From positions 62,001 to 126,000 of the forward strand of contig JAAFJT010000002.1 in assembly GCA_013298955.1 (NCBI GenBank): a stretch of 64,000 nucleotides of DNA. The letters are read 5' to 3'. The notes under the pieces are model-generated. The model saw only the letters and a list, made by a program, of their open reading frames with translations. It had not been told where the DNA came from and did no database searches. Position 1 is the first letter of the stretch. Every line of letters starts with the position of its first letter. The stretch comes from Chitinophagales bacterium. GTDB taxonomy: Bacteria > Bacteroidota > Bacteroidia > Chitinophagales > Saprospiraceae. The position numbers were made by a program, and so were the translations under genes. This document shows positions 17,321 to 26,099 of the stretch, in pieces.

Positions 17321-19714
17321 ATGAATAAAAGAATTAAAAAAGTAGCCGTACTTGGCTCAGGATTGATGGGTTCAGGCATTGCGTGTCAACTCGCTAATAT
17401 TGGTCTCAATGTACTCATGTTAGATATTGTGCCTTTTGATTTGACAGAAGAACAGAAAAAAAATCCTGTTTTACGGAATAAAATAGTAGCAGGTGCGTTA
17501 GATACTGCCTTGAAATCTAAACCTGCAGCACTATATGATAAAAATTTTGCACATCGTATCCAAATCGGCAATTTTGACGATGATATGCCTAAAATTGCGG
17601 ATGCAGATTGGATTATTGAAGTGGTTGTCGAGCGGCTTGACATTAAGAAGCAAGTTTTTGAAAAAGTTGAAAAATACAGAAAGCCGGGTACTTTAATCAC
17701 GTCAAACACGTCTGGCATTCCGATTCACATGATGGCGGAAGGCAGAAGTGAGGATTTTAGACGCAATTTCTGTGGAACGCACTTTTTCAATCCGCCGCGT
17801 TATATGCGTTTATTGGAAATCATTCCTACGCCTGAAACCGACCCTAAAATTATTGATTTTTTGATGGATTACGGAGATAGGTATCTCGGTAAACAGACCG
17901 TTTTGTGCAAAGATACGCCTGCGTTCATTGCAAATAGGGTAGGCGTGTATGCTATGGCAAAAATTTATCAATTGACGACGCAGATTGGGTTGCCGATTGA
18001 AGCGGTGGATGCTTTGACGGGTCCCGCAATCGGTCGTCCTAAAACGGGAACGTTCCGTTTGGGTGATTTGGTGGGTCACGATACGGCGGCGAATGTTATC
18101 AAAGGAATTCGCGTGAATTGTCCAAAAGATGAACAAGCGGGCGCGTTGGAAATTCCGAAATATTTGCAATTTTTGTTAGATAATAAATTTTTAGGTAATA
18201 AATCGGGACAAGGTTTTTACAAAAAAACAGGTCAAAAAGATGCAAAAGGTAAACCAATTGTTTTAAGTTTAAACCTTGAAACGTTGGAATATGAATCTTC
18301 GGTCAGAGCGAATTTGCCTTCTTTGAACCTTGCTAAACAAATTGAGGAGTTACCACAACGTGTAAGAGCATTGTTTAAAGCCGAAGATAAAGGCGGCGAG
18401 TTGATTCGGCGTTCTTTAGCGGGTTTATTTGCCTATGTTTCCAATCGGATTCCTGAAATTTCAGACAATTTGTATAGTATTGATGATGCTTTGCGGACTG
18501 GTTTTGCTTGGGAAGTAGGACCGTTTCAATATTGGGATATTATTGGCATTGAAAAAGGTATCAAAGCCGCAGAAGCACAAGGCGAAATCGTGGGTGAATG
18601 GGTGAAAGAAATGGTTGCAGGCGGTTTTAAAACATTTTATATCGCTGAACATGGTGTTAAAAAATATTATGACCCGCGCACGAAGTCTTATCAACCTGTT
18701 GCAGGAACCGAACAATTCATTATTTTGGACAATCACCGCTATAAAAAACCCGTTTATGAAAATGCAGAATCGGTTTTACACGACATAGGGGATGGTGTTT
18801 TGTGTTTTGAATTTCGGAGCAAAGCCAATGCGATTGGCGAAGGCGTATTGCGCGGACTCAATGAATCCATTCAAATTGCGGAAGAACAAGGTTGGAAAGG
18901 GTTGGTCATTGGCAACAATGCGACGAATTTCACAGTTGGTGCTAATTTGATGATGGTGACGATGATGGCGTATGAACAAGAATGGGATGAATTGAATTTT
19001 GCAATTAATACATTCCAACAAACCGTAATGCGTTGTCGTTATTCGTCGATTCCAGTGGTTGCTGCGACGCAAGGTTATACATTTGGGGGCGGTTGTGAAA
19101 CCATCATGCATTGTGATGCAGCCGTTTGTGCAGCAGAATCGTATATTGGAATGGTGGAAGTTGGTGTTGGTTTGATTCCGGGCGGTGGTGGAACGAAAGA
19201 ATTTGCGTTGCGAGCAAGCGATTCTTTTTTTGACGGCGATGTTCAAATTCCAACGTTGATTGAGAAATTCAAGACGATTGCGCAAGCCGCAGTGGGTACT
19301 TCTGCGCATGAAGCCTTTGGATTGGGCTATTTGCAACAGAAAAAAGATATAGTTATCGTCAATAAAGACCGAAATATTGCGGAAGCGAAGAAAAAAGTAT
19401 TAGAATTGGCAGACCATTATGTAATGCCACAACGCCGCAAAGACGTGACCGTTTTAGGACGGACTGGTTTGAGCGCGTTGTATGTTGCGGCGCATAGTTT
19501 GAAATTAGGTGGTTATGCGACCGAACATGATATTAAAATTGCGAAGAAAATCGCTTTTGTTTTATGCGGCGGTGATTTGACAGGTACGCAAAAAGTAAGT
19601 GAACAATATTTGTTAGATTTGGAACGGGAAGCGTTTTTGTCTCTTTGCGGAGAACAAAAAACATTGGAACGGATTCAATATACTTTGTTGAATAACAAGC
19701 CTTTACGTAATTAA
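17321..19714 (+). CDS. 3-hydroxyacyl-CoA dehydrogenase / enoyl-CoA hydratase fusion (FadB/FadJ-like)
   Basis: A 797-residue cytoplasmic bifunctional beta-oxidation enzyme. The N-terminus is a Rossmann NAD-binding domain (KVAVLGSGLMGSGIACQLA), with a second 3HCDH half at about residues 190-300 (PAFIANRVGVYAM). The C-terminal third (about 480-700) is a crotonase/enoyl-CoA hydratase fold with GYTFGGGCE and an oxyanion-hole-type GGGGTKEF. This dehydrogenase-first order is typical of Bacteroidota proteins and is the reverse of E. coli FadB. It would oxidise 3-hydroxyacyl-CoA and hydrate enoyl-CoA. The usual thiolase and acyl-CoA dehydrogenase neighbours are absent; a repeat array and pseudogene follow instead. 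Confidence 0.9.
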   Translation: MNKRIKKVAVLGSGLMGSGIACQLANIGLNVLMLDIVPFDLTEEQKKNPVLRNKIVAGALDTALKSKPAALYDKNFAHRIQIGNFDDDMPKIADADWIIEVVVERLDIKKQVFEKVEKYRKPGTLITSNTSGIPIHMMAEGRSEDFRRNFCGTHFFNPPRYMRLLEIIPTPETDPKIIDFLMDYGDRYLGKQTVLCKDTPAFIANRVGVYAMAKIYQLTTQIGLPIEAVDALTGPAIGRPKTGTFRLGDLVGHDTAANVIKGIRVNCPKDEQAGALEIPKYLQFLLDNKFLGNKSGQGFYKKTGQKDAKGKPIVLSLNLETLEYESSVRANLPSLNLAKQIEELPQRVRALFKAEDKGGELIRRSLAGLFAYVSNRIPEISDNLYSIDDALRTGFAWEVGPFQYWDIIGIEKGIKAAEAQGEIVGEWVKEMVAGGFKTFYIAEHGVKKYYDPRTKSYQPVAGTEQFIILDNHRYKKPVYENAESVLHDIGDGVLCFEFRSKANAIGEGVLRGLNESIQIAEEQGWKGLVIGNNATNFTVGANLMMVTMMAYEQEWDELNFAINTFQQTVMRCRYSSIPVVAATQGYTFGGGCETIMHCDAAVCAAESYIGMVEVGVGLIPGGGGTKEFALRASDSFFDGDVQIPTLIEKFKTIAQAAVGTSAHEAFGLGYLQQKKDIVIVNKDRNIAEAKKKVLELADHYVMPQRRKDVTVLGRTGLSALYVAAHSLKLGGYATEHDIKIAKKIAFVLCGGDLTGTQKVSEQYLLDLEREAFLSLCGEQKTLERIQYTLLNNKPLRN

Positions 19715-19728
19715 AATGAAAAATTCTT

Positions 19729-20014
19729 GAAATAGGATGCTTATGCTTTGAAGGATAAAAAGGATATTTTCAGTTGAAAAGTACCAATTTTAACTAAAAA
19801 TATCCTTTTTATCCTTGAAATCATAAGCATCCTATTTGAAGGATAAAAAGGATATTTTCAGTTGAAAAGTACCAATTTTAACTGAAAATATCCTTTTTAT
19901 CCTTCAAATCATAAGTATCCTATTTGAAGGATAAAAAGGATATTTTCAGTTGAAAAGTACCAATTTTAACTGAAAATATCCTTTTTATCCTTCAAATCAT
20001 AAGTATCCTATTTC
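19729..20014. repeat. Tandem array of three 88-bp palindromic units
   Basis: Three units start at 19751, 19839 and 19927 with an exact 88-bp period. Each has a 66-nt hairpin (25-nt arms AAGGATAAAAAGGATATTTT...) and a 22-nt linker (CATAAGTATCCTATTTG type). The array is bounded by inverted ends GAAATAGGATGCTTATG (19729-19745) and its complement near 20014. The same 17-nt end occurs at 46644-46660. It is convergently placed after the FadB-like gene and before the pseudogene. Confidence 0.9.
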
Positions 20015-20057
20015 AAAAATTTCCAAAGCGGAAGTTGTAACTTGCCGCAAGTTTGTT

Positions 20058-20336
20058 TTATAATTTTGTCAAATTTTGAGCAGTTCTACCGCTTTCCAAT
20101 CTCCAATTATGGTACGGAATGGCTTGAATCAAAAAATGAATCACACGGCGTACCCGTTCTAAATCATTGATTATCAACGCTCTCAATATTTCTAATGGAT
20201 AAGTCGAAGTTACTTCAACCGTCGTATATTCGCTTAGTAAAAATTGTGCAAAGGATTATCGCACCTCTTCACTTGGATAATTTAAAATATACGTATTATC
20301 AATCGTTGCCTTTTTAATCGTTAAATAGCCTGTTTG
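20058..20336 (-). pseudogene. Remnant of an AAA-ATPase / PD-(D/E)XK nuclease (DUF1703-type) gene
   Basis: Read on the minus strand from 20336: QTGYLTIKKATIDNTYIL, then NYPSEEVR, an in-frame TAA at 20256-20258, then SFAQFLLSEYTTVEV and RALIINDLERVRRVIHFLI. This is the middle of the common Bacteroidota AAA-ATPase plus PD-(D/E)XK nuclease family (PF09820/PF08011). The stop replaces the expected Gln of the EVRQSF motif, which fits a CAA to TAA change. Upstream, the frame is lost at once (a TAA precedes QTGYL). The C-terminal nuclease part is missing; the frame ends at 20058. The ATPase part is also absent, so this is a relic. Confidence 0.7.
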
Positions 20337-20391
20337 TAGTTACGGATTGCTTCTAAATATTGCAATCCTATCGCATTTTCCCAAAGTAGTG

Positions 20392-22611
20392 TCAAAAACC
20401 ATATCGAAAACCTGCATAAATTCGCCGACCCATTAACGGCGCGTAAATCCGAGTAGCATCAAAATAGGGACTTGTTGGATTATCCGCAGCAATAATGGGT
20501 TGATGTTGTGTATAATCAGTTAAGTTTTCCCCGCCAAGATAGATTTCGGTTTTCCCCATTTTGCGCGTGATTTGAGCATTTATATTCATATAAGGTTTAG
20601 AAAGGGACGTTAAATGGGCATGATATTGCGCAGGCAGTTGTGCATGACTCGGCAGTCGTTGCGTTCCAATATACTGATTTGTGAGGTGAAACCGCCAATT
20701 TTTATTTGGTGTTTCATAATCAATAGTCATTAAACCGCGATATTTTGCCAAAAAAGGGATTGATTGTAAACCATTTACATAAGTAGTTTGAACATCATTT
20801 ATCTTATAAGCCAATTTTATTTCGAGGTTTGGAAGAATTTCTGCTTGTAGCATACCTAACAAACTATTGGCAAATGATTTTCCATTCAAATTATAAAATT
20901 GAATGAATCGAATATCGGTTTCTGCGTCCGCAACAATTTGGTTGCCAAACCAAGTACGATACGCATCAATGGAAATACGCCAATCGCGCCCTTTTATTTT
21001 CCATGCTTTAACGACATTAATGCCGCCATTCCAAGCATTTTCAATGCGTAAATCATTATTAATCAACAATTTGCGATTATTTGCAAACATCCCAATATTT
21101 TCTGCCACAGGATAGGATACACGATAACCGTGTCCACCCGCGACTCGAATAATGCTATTTTCATTAAAATTATATTTAAAATTCAAACGCGGTGTCCACA
21201 AAAAGCCATGTTGTTTGTGATAATCCAAGCGCAAACCTGCAATAAACGTAATGTCATTGTAAATATCGCCCAATTTGGGACGATTATACGTGTATTCACC
21301 AAAAGCACCTGTGAAAAATTCAGTTTGAGATAAATTTTTATCATTTAAATAAGATTGATAATCATCTAATTGCGCATTTAAACCATAATTGAAAAGATGG
21401 TCTGAAGTTTCAATGATCGTTGCATAAATCACATTTCCATATAAACTTTTTTGAGTACCATTAAAATAATTTGTTCCATAACGCGCCCGCGTATCGTGCC
21501 AAGTTGCAGACCAAACAGAACCCAATTGCTTATAAGGTTTTTCAAAACCTGTATAAGCAAATTTTCCAAATAGGGCAACTCTATCCGTATTTTGTATGGT
21601 TGTAAATGAATTTGAGGCAATAATATAAGGCGACAATTGCCCACCATTTCGTTTTTCGGTGAGCGCGTGTACATTGATTTGTCCATGAATTTTGTCCGAT
21701 GTATAAAAAACGCGATACATGCCATTCAATTGATTTTTCAAAGGCATGTCTATAAAGCCATCTGCATTATGATCTTTTTTGTTTTGAAAATAATCTCCAT
21801 GTAGCAATAATCCATGAGACCAACCCTTTTTGAATCGTTTAGAATTGAAATGCAAATTGAGCTCGGAACGCCCTGTATTTTCAGCGAAAACATTGATAAA
21901 GAATCGTTTATCTAAATGCGGTTTTTGTAATTCGATATTAATTTGACCTGCAATCGCTTGAAAACCTTGTATAACGCTACCCGCGCCTTTGGAGATTTGC
22001 AAATTTTGCAACCAAGTACCGGGCAAATATTCTAAGGCATGCGCGACCCCAATTCCATATAAATCAGGTCGATTTTCAACTAAAAGTTGGGTATAAAGCC
22101 CCCGCAAACCCAACATTTGGATTTCTTTCGCGCCTGTAACCGCATCTGAATAGGCAATATCTACCGAACCATTGGTTTCAAAACTTTCTGAAAGGTTACA
22201 ACAGGGGGCTTTGGACAATTCCTTACTTGAAATGGATTCGATATTGCGCGGGTCAAGGGTTGAAACCATATTATCACCCCGTTTGGCTTTGATTTCCACC
22301 GATAATAATTCTCTAATACCTGATATTTGAAAAATTGAATCTTTTTCATCAGGCTTAATTGTGTATTCAACCGTTTCATAACCAACATATTTTATTTTTA
22401 AAATATTGGTTTTTGGAACACGTGGGATTTCAAAACGACCTGCGGTATCCGTCAACGTTTGGGCAGCGGTATCACTCCAAAAGACGAGTGCGTTGATTAA
22501 GATTTCCTTTTTATCGGTAACCACTTTGCCTCGAAGTAGATTCGGTTGGGCAAAGGCGGTAATACTCAGCAAGAGACCACCCAAAATAAGGCTATGAATC
22601 TTATTGTACAT
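20392..22611 (-). CDS. TonB-dependent outer-membrane receptor, putative metal type
   Basis: A 739-residue protein with a signal peptide (1-21; LSITAFAQ). A carboxypeptidase-regulatory-like beta domain follows (about 25-95), then a plug (about 110-235) and a 22-strand-type barrel ending in AGFRYGF with a terminal aromatic. The plug contains KAPCCNLSESFETN, a Cys-Cys motif I associate with Bacteroidota TonB receptors found near heavy-metal genes. The substrate is therefore plausibly a metal or metal chelate (inference). The upstream gene on the same strand encodes a small exported Cys-rich protein, and both probably form one unit. No TonB/ExbBD is in the window. Confidence 0.85.
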   Translation of the reverse strand: MYNKIHSLILGGLLLSITAFAQPNLLRGKVVTDKKEILINALVFWSDTAAQTLTDTAGRFEIPRVPKTNILKIKYVGYETVEYTIKPDEKDSIFQISGIRELLSVEIKAKRGDNMVSTLDPRNIESISSKELSKAPCCNLSESFETNGSVDIAYSDAVTGAKEIQMLGLRGLYTQLLVENRPDLYGIGVAHALEYLPGTWLQNLQISKGAGSVIQGFQAIAGQINIELQKPHLDKRFFINVFAENTGRSELNLHFNSKRFKKGWSHGLLLHGDYFQNKKDHNADGFIDMPLKNQLNGMYRVFYTSDKIHGQINVHALTEKRNGGQLSPYIIASNSFTTIQNTDRVALFGKFAYTGFEKPYKQLGSVWSATWHDTRARYGTNYFNGTQKSLYGNVIYATIIETSDHLFNYGLNAQLDDYQSYLNDKNLSQTEFFTGAFGEYTYNRPKLGDIYNDITFIAGLRLDYHKQHGFLWTPRLNFKYNFNENSIIRVAGGHGYRVSYPVAENIGMFANNRKLLINNDLRIENAWNGGINVVKAWKIKGRDWRISIDAYRTWFGNQIVADAETDIRFIQFYNLNGKSFANSLLGMLQAEILPNLEIKLAYKINDVQTTYVNGLQSIPFLAKYRGLMTIDYETPNKNWRFHLTNQYIGTQRLPSHAQLPAQYHAHLTSLSKPYMNINAQITRKMGKTEIYLGGENLTDYTQHQPIIAADNPTSPYFDATRIYAPLMGRRIYAGFRYGF

Positions 22612-22687
22612 AACAAAATTCTGTTAAAATGACTTTATTGAAATAAAAATTGGAATAAAACGATAGACTACGGGCTATCAAGCGCGG

Positions 22688-23095
22688 TTACGCGGTTATC
22701 GGCGGATGCCAACAGGATGCTAAAAAGGAGTCAATCAAGCATTTGTTATACCAAATACTACGCTGATTGGATTTTAGCAAAATGTAATTGGGGTGATTGA
22801 AATTTAAAACTAAGGTTTCTTCCAGAAAAGCAATAGAAAAAACTGAAAAATCAATGCAATTACAATTTTTATTAGGACAAGACGCAGGAGACGGTGTTTT
22901 AGTATTTTGGGATTGGTCGGACTCGTTTAGAAAAGGGTTGGAATTTTCTAAACGAGTCGATGCTTTAATACAACAACAAACATTAGATACTTTTTTAACT
23001 TCTTTTTTTTGGCAACAAGCAGACGCACAAGCATTTGCAATTTGCGAAAAGCATGTTAAAAACAAAGTAAATAATATGTATCGTATTGATTTCAA
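22688..23095 (-). CDS. Small exported Cys-rich protein upstream of the TonB receptor
   Basis: A 135-residue protein with a signal peptide (1-23). Cys clusters follow (CASACCQKK, CCCIKAS, CPNKNCNC), then an aliphatic C-terminal half. This resembles the small Cys-rich exported proteins that accompany metal-related TonB receptors in Bacteroidota. The Cys pattern suggests metal chelation at the envelope. An antisense frame on the plus strand covers the same bases but lacks any export signal or motif, so the minus strand is preferred. The gap of 76 bp to the receptor gene is compatible with co-transcription. Confidence 0.6.
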   Translation of the reverse strand: MKSIRYILFTLFLTCFSQIANACASACCQKKEVKKVSNVCCCIKASTRLENSNPFLNESDQSQNTKTPSPASCPNKNCNCIDFSVFSIAFLEETLVLNFNHPNYILLKSNQRSIWYNKCLIDSFLASCWHPPITA

Positions 23096-23104
23096 ATGAA
23101 TTAT

Positions 23105-23623
23105 TTAAATAACTACTTTTACTTTTTTATAAATGGGTACGGTTGAACAAGGTTCGCCATACATAATACTGAGGACAACAGGTTGTAATTTATGCGTCAA
23201 CGCTACATACGCCTCCGCAGGTACAGGTTTTGCACTACAACCTTTGATGACAACCCGTTTTCCATTGAAAGCAGCCACCTCGAATTGTGCCACTTTTTTA
23301 AAATAAAACGCTTTATAAAAATTATCTATATCGCCTTGAAATACCTCGCGCACATAGGGCGCAGCATAAGTTGCCACCAACATATACGCCCAAACGGGAA
23401 TAATGGCATCCGCAGTGCAATCAATGACCAAATTTTTATCTTGATATTGCTTCCAATCATGATTTTTACAGGCTTCTCGAAAGTCTTTTTCTTTCAAAAT
23501 CAACTCCATGAATAAGTAATTTTTCATATCGAAAACAATAACTTCGCCTTTTGGAAAAAAATCTTCCAAATTAATCGTGATTAAACCACTTTCGGCAACG
23601 CGATTGACTAACGGTTTTTCCAT
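23105..23623 (-). CDS. DUF2480 family protein
   Basis: A 172-residue cytoplasmic protein matching the Bacteroidota-restricted DUF2480 family: LVNRVAESGLITINLEDF at the start, KNYLFMELILKEKDFR, then VVIKGCSAKPVPAEAYV near the C-terminus. No reaction is known. A conserved Cys in KGCS and the PVPAEAY motif suggest a binding or catalytic site, but this is speculation. The gene follows scpB by 24 bp on the same strand, consistent with an operon. Confidence 0.85.
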   Translation of the reverse strand: MEKPLVNRVAESGLITINLEDFFPKGEVIVFDMKNYLFMELILKEKDFREACKNHDWKQYQDKNLVIDCTADAIIPVWAYMLVATYAAPYVREVFQGDIDNFYKAFYFKKVAQFEVAAFNGKRVVIKGCSAKPVPAEAYVALTHKLQPVVLSIMYGEPCSTVPIYKKVKVVI

Positions 23624-23647
23624 AAAAATGAATTTTTTACCACCAAT

Positions 23648-24211
23648 TTATTCAGTTTTGACACCGATATTACTTTCAGGTTCTTTAAAATCTTTGGGTT
23701 GCGGCAAATCTTTGATGCTTTTTAAACCAAAATAATCCATAAATTTTTCCGCAGTGCCATACAACAAAGGTCTTCCGGGTGCTTCGCTCCGTCCTGTAAT
23801 AATAATTAATTCCTTTTCCAACAATTTTTGTACCGCATAATCGCAATTCACTCCGCGAATCTGCTCCACTTCGCTTTTAGAAACAGGTTGTTTATACGCA
23901 ATCACGGACAAAACTTCTAAAGCCGCAGGCGATAATCGTTTTTTAACGGTTTGTTTTAAATACGTACCAACCGTTTTTTGAAAAGCTCCTTTGGTTAAAA
24001 ATCGATAACCATTGGCAATCTCAACAATTTCAAAAGCATAAGGTTCACTTGCGTAACGCAATTTCAACGTTTCAATAGCTTGCAAAAGAACCGTTTCTGT
24101 AAATGGAGTCTCAAAACTGGCATCTAAAACAGATTTAATTTCGGGCAGGGTCAAAGGACTATCCGCCGTAAAAATCAAACTCTCAATATGCGGAACAAGT
24201 GTATCCATCAT
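23648..24211 (-). CDS. scpB: SMC-Scp complex subunit ScpB
   Basis: A 187-residue protein typical of ScpB: two winged-helix domains, with HIESLIFTADSPLTLPEI at the N-terminus, then LSPAALEVLSVIAYKQPVSK and VEQIRGVNCDYAVQKLLEK. ScpB binds ScpA and the SMC ATPase to form the bacterial condensin that compacts and segregates chromosomes. scpA is not adjacent, so the partner lies elsewhere. DUF2480 is the downstream neighbour. A perfect 13-bp hairpin just upstream separates it from the lipoprotein gene. Confidence 0.93.
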   Translation of the reverse strand: MMDTLVPHIESLIFTADSPLTLPEIKSVLDASFETPFTETVLLQAIETLKLRYASEPYAFEIVEIANGYRFLTKGAFQKTVGTYLKQTVKKRLSPAALEVLSVIAYKQPVSKSEVEQIRGVNCDYAVQKLLEKELIIITGRSEAPGRPLLYGTAEKFMDYFGLKSIKDLPQPKDFKEPESNIGVKTE

Positions 24212-24234
24212 TTTAATTGAAATGCAAAATACAG

Positions 24235-24263
24235 TAATTGGAGGGTTGAAAACCCTCCAATTA
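24235..24263 (-). terminator. Hairpin terminator after the lipoprotein gene
   Basis: The perfect 13-bp stem TAATTGGAGGGTT / AACCCTCCAATTA encloses a 3-nt loop. It lies between the stop codon of the lipoprotein gene (24274) and the scpB start. The GGAGGGTT core is shared with the palindromes at 46752 and 49579. Confidence 0.6.
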
Positions 24264-24273
24264 TGATTATAGA

Positions 24274-25143
24274 TTATTTAAATTTTAAATATGTTATTGG
24301 ATGTAGTTCCCAAACCGATAACGGTTTCAGTTTTTTAGAACCGATATGCCCTGCGGAATGCTGCGTATCAAAAAACAAAGAACCGCGCAAACTAATCGGC
24401 AAAGGCGGGTCACAATTCAGTGTTTTTTTATTGGAATCAAAAAATAATGGGTATTTTGCATAAAATTGAGCGCGTACCTTTTTTAAAATTTTAAAATCTT
24501 TGGAAGTAACATCTTCTGGTAATCCTGCAATTTCAACATTCATTAAGTTGATAGGCTCGCCAGTCGCACTCAAATCGCCAATAATGATGTGAAAATCTTG
24601 GTCTTCTTCCTCTTTTACAGAAAACAGATAAGCATTTTTGATGTACGCATTACGGTCTTCTTCTGGCACTCTGGGCGTAATTTGTTTAATTTTAGGCTTA
24701 TAGGCGTGCATGTCACCATCGGGTGCAAGCGTTACTAACAAATCACCTACGGTCTCAAAAATCTCTGTGCGAGCGGTACTTACAGACGTTTTTGCGCTTT
24801 TACGAGCTACACCTGTAAAAAAATTAACATAAGATGCTGTGTTTGGAGCATTATCTTCCGCATTGACATCATTTGGCAACTTGCCTGTACCAATATTTTC
24901 TGCATCCGTTGGCTTTGTACCAGTAGTGGTTGTAGTCGTACTGGTAGTGGTGGTTGTACCAGTTGGCTTTGTGCCTGTGCTTGATGGTATCGTTGTTGTC
25001 GTCGTTGTACCAGTGGGCTTAGGCTTAGGCGTTGTGGTGGTGGTTGGCAACGGATTTGGGATTGGATTAAACACAATCGGTTTAAAACAACCCATTATCG
25101 GTGCGAAAATGCTTGTTAATAGAACAATTTGCTTTAAAGTCAT
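24274..25143 (-). CDS. Putative lipoprotein with Thr-rich linker and conserved C-terminal domain
   Basis: The start is placed at 25143 (MTLKQIVLLTSIFAPIMGC), giving 289 residues with a lipobox and lipidated Cys19. An upstream in-frame ATG would lengthen the N-region by nine residues. Residues about 32-85 are a low-complexity Pro/Thr linker (PTTTTTPKPKPTG). The C-terminal half (about 105-289) is globular and ends with RGSLFFDTQHSAGHIG and VWELHPITYL, a combination I recall from uncharacterised bacterial proteins. An endonuclease or OB-like role has no support here. It would sit on an envelope membrane, with the linker acting as a spacer. Confidence 0.6.
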   Translation of the reverse strand: MTLKQIVLLTSIFAPIMGCFKPIVFNPIPNPLPTTTTTPKPKPTGTTTTTTIPSSTGTKPTGTTTTTSTTTTTTGTKPTDAENIGTGKLPNDVNAEDNAPNTASYVNFFTGVARKSAKTSVSTARTEIFETVGDLLVTLAPDGDMHAYKPKIKQITPRVPEEDRNAYIKNAYLFSVKEEEDQDFHIIIGDLSATGEPINLMNVEIAGLPEDVTSKDFKILKKVRAQFYAKYPLFFDSNKKTLNCDPPLPISLRGSLFFDTQHSAGHIGSKKLKPLSVWELHPITYLKFK

Positions 25144-25300
25144 TTTTATAATTTTTATACTTAAAATCATTTGCTGGATGCGTTAGCATGCGAAACGGTG
25201 CGAAGTTAAAAATGATTTTGAAAACAAAACAAATTTTTTTCGGTTTTGAATAGATTGGTTTAAATTAGGTTTGAAAATAAAATGATAACAAATTGAAGTG

Positions 25301-25846
25301 ATGAAAAAAGCGATCCGCAATGAATATGCTGCCTTAGGCGTTGAAAATTATTATCAGCAACATGCTGACGATTATCAAAACCCTCATTTTGAACAAATCA
25401 AAATTCTTTTGGAACGCAATCAATATCAATCAGATTATAGCCATGTATTGGATTTTTGTTGCGGCGGCGGCGAAGTGACCAACATTTTGCAAACGCTCGG
25501 ATTTGAACAAACGGTTGGTTGTGACCCATTTACCTATGGTTTGTATGAAAAAAAGATTCAGAAAACATGTCTTCAATATTCTTTTGATGATGTCATTCGC
25601 GGTAAATTAGTGGACAATTATACGACGATTATTTGTAGTTTTGCCATGCACCTTTGCGAAGAAAAAAAATTATATGCACTTGTAAATCAATTATTTAGAC
25701 ATACTGAAAATATTGTCATTCTTACGCCTCATAAAAGACCTGCCTTAGAAAATTGGGCTGCTTTTGAATTGTTTTTAGAAGATTTTGCACTCACAGAACG
25801 GGGTAAAAAAGTTTTTCTAAAAAGTTATCGAATGAGAACCTTATAA
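25301..25846 (+). CDS. Class I SAM-dependent methyltransferase
   Basis: The ATG at 25301 gives a 181-residue protein (a GTG sits one codon earlier). Motif I is HVLDFCCGGGEVTNIL, followed by acidic motif II near VGCDPFTYGLY and a later strand TTIICSFAMHLCEE. These define a Rossmann methyltransferase fold (Methyltransf_11/25-like). The substrate is unknown. It is short, with little beyond the core fold, so a small-molecule or tRNA-type substrate cannot be told apart. It is flanked by the lipoprotein gene (divergent) and palindromic repeats downstream. Confidence 0.75.
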   Translation: MKKAIRNEYAALGVENYYQQHADDYQNPHFEQIKILLERNQYQSDYSHVLDFCCGGGEVTNILQTLGFEQTVGCDPFTYGLYEKKIQKTCLQYSFDDVIRGKLVDNYTTIICSFAMHLCEEKKLYALVNQLFRHTENIVILTPHKRPALENWAAFELFLEDFALTERGKKVFLKSYRMRTL

Positions 25847-25930
25847 ACGATTTAAATCAGGAATGTAGGAATAAGTAGTGAAAATAAAATAAGCTATCAA
25901 AATGTAAATAATTGAAAATCAGCAAATTAA

Positions 25931-25965
25931 AGTGCGTCAAGTTTCAAACTTGACGCACTTTTTGT
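25931..25965. terminator. Palindromic terminator between convergent genes
   Basis: A 29-nt perfect palindrome with a 1-nt loop has arms AGTGCGTCAAGTTT / AAACTTGACGCACT, with a T-run directly after. It lies between the methyltransferase gene and the 26100 gene. Its core TGCGTCAAGTTT is shared with the nested hairpin at 48480-48508. Confidence 0.65.
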
Positions 25966-26035
25966 GTATTTAATTTACGTACTCTTATTTGGGACGGCAA
26001 ATTTAATTTTGTTTTTCGAGAAAATAGGTTTCGGA

Positions 26036-26068
26036 AACCTTGAAGGTTTCCGAAACCTGCGCTTTTTA
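26036..26068. repeat. 33-nt near-loopless palindrome
   Basis: Two 16-nt perfect arms (AGGTTTCGGAAACCTT and its complement) are separated by one base. It is a second such element in the same convergent gap. Each arm itself contains a smaller dyad (GGTTTCGGAAACC). Confidence 0.7.
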
Positions 26069-26099
26069 CTGCGTAACATGAGTTACGTATTAAGAATGA

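Larger units (their letters stand above)
25856..26099. other. Intergenic region with stacked palindromes
   Basis: The region 25858-25900 resembles the outer arm of the element at 59838 (shared AGGAATAAGTAGT). It is followed by a 29-nt palindrome (25931-25959) and a 33-nt palindrome (26036-26068). A short stem, CGTAACATGAGTTACG, lies near 26081-26096. No gene is present. The methyltransferase and the 26100 gene converge here. Confidence 0.7.

Noticed and set aside
22797-23099. Plus-strand frame of 100 codons opposite the Cys-rich gene
   Set aside because: It has no signal, motif or promoter. The minus-strand frame has a clear signal peptide and Cys clusters.
24839-25186. Val-rich plus-strand frame
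   Set aside because: It is a mirror of the Thr-rich linker of the minus-strand lipoprotein; its composition is a by-product of ACC/ACT codons.
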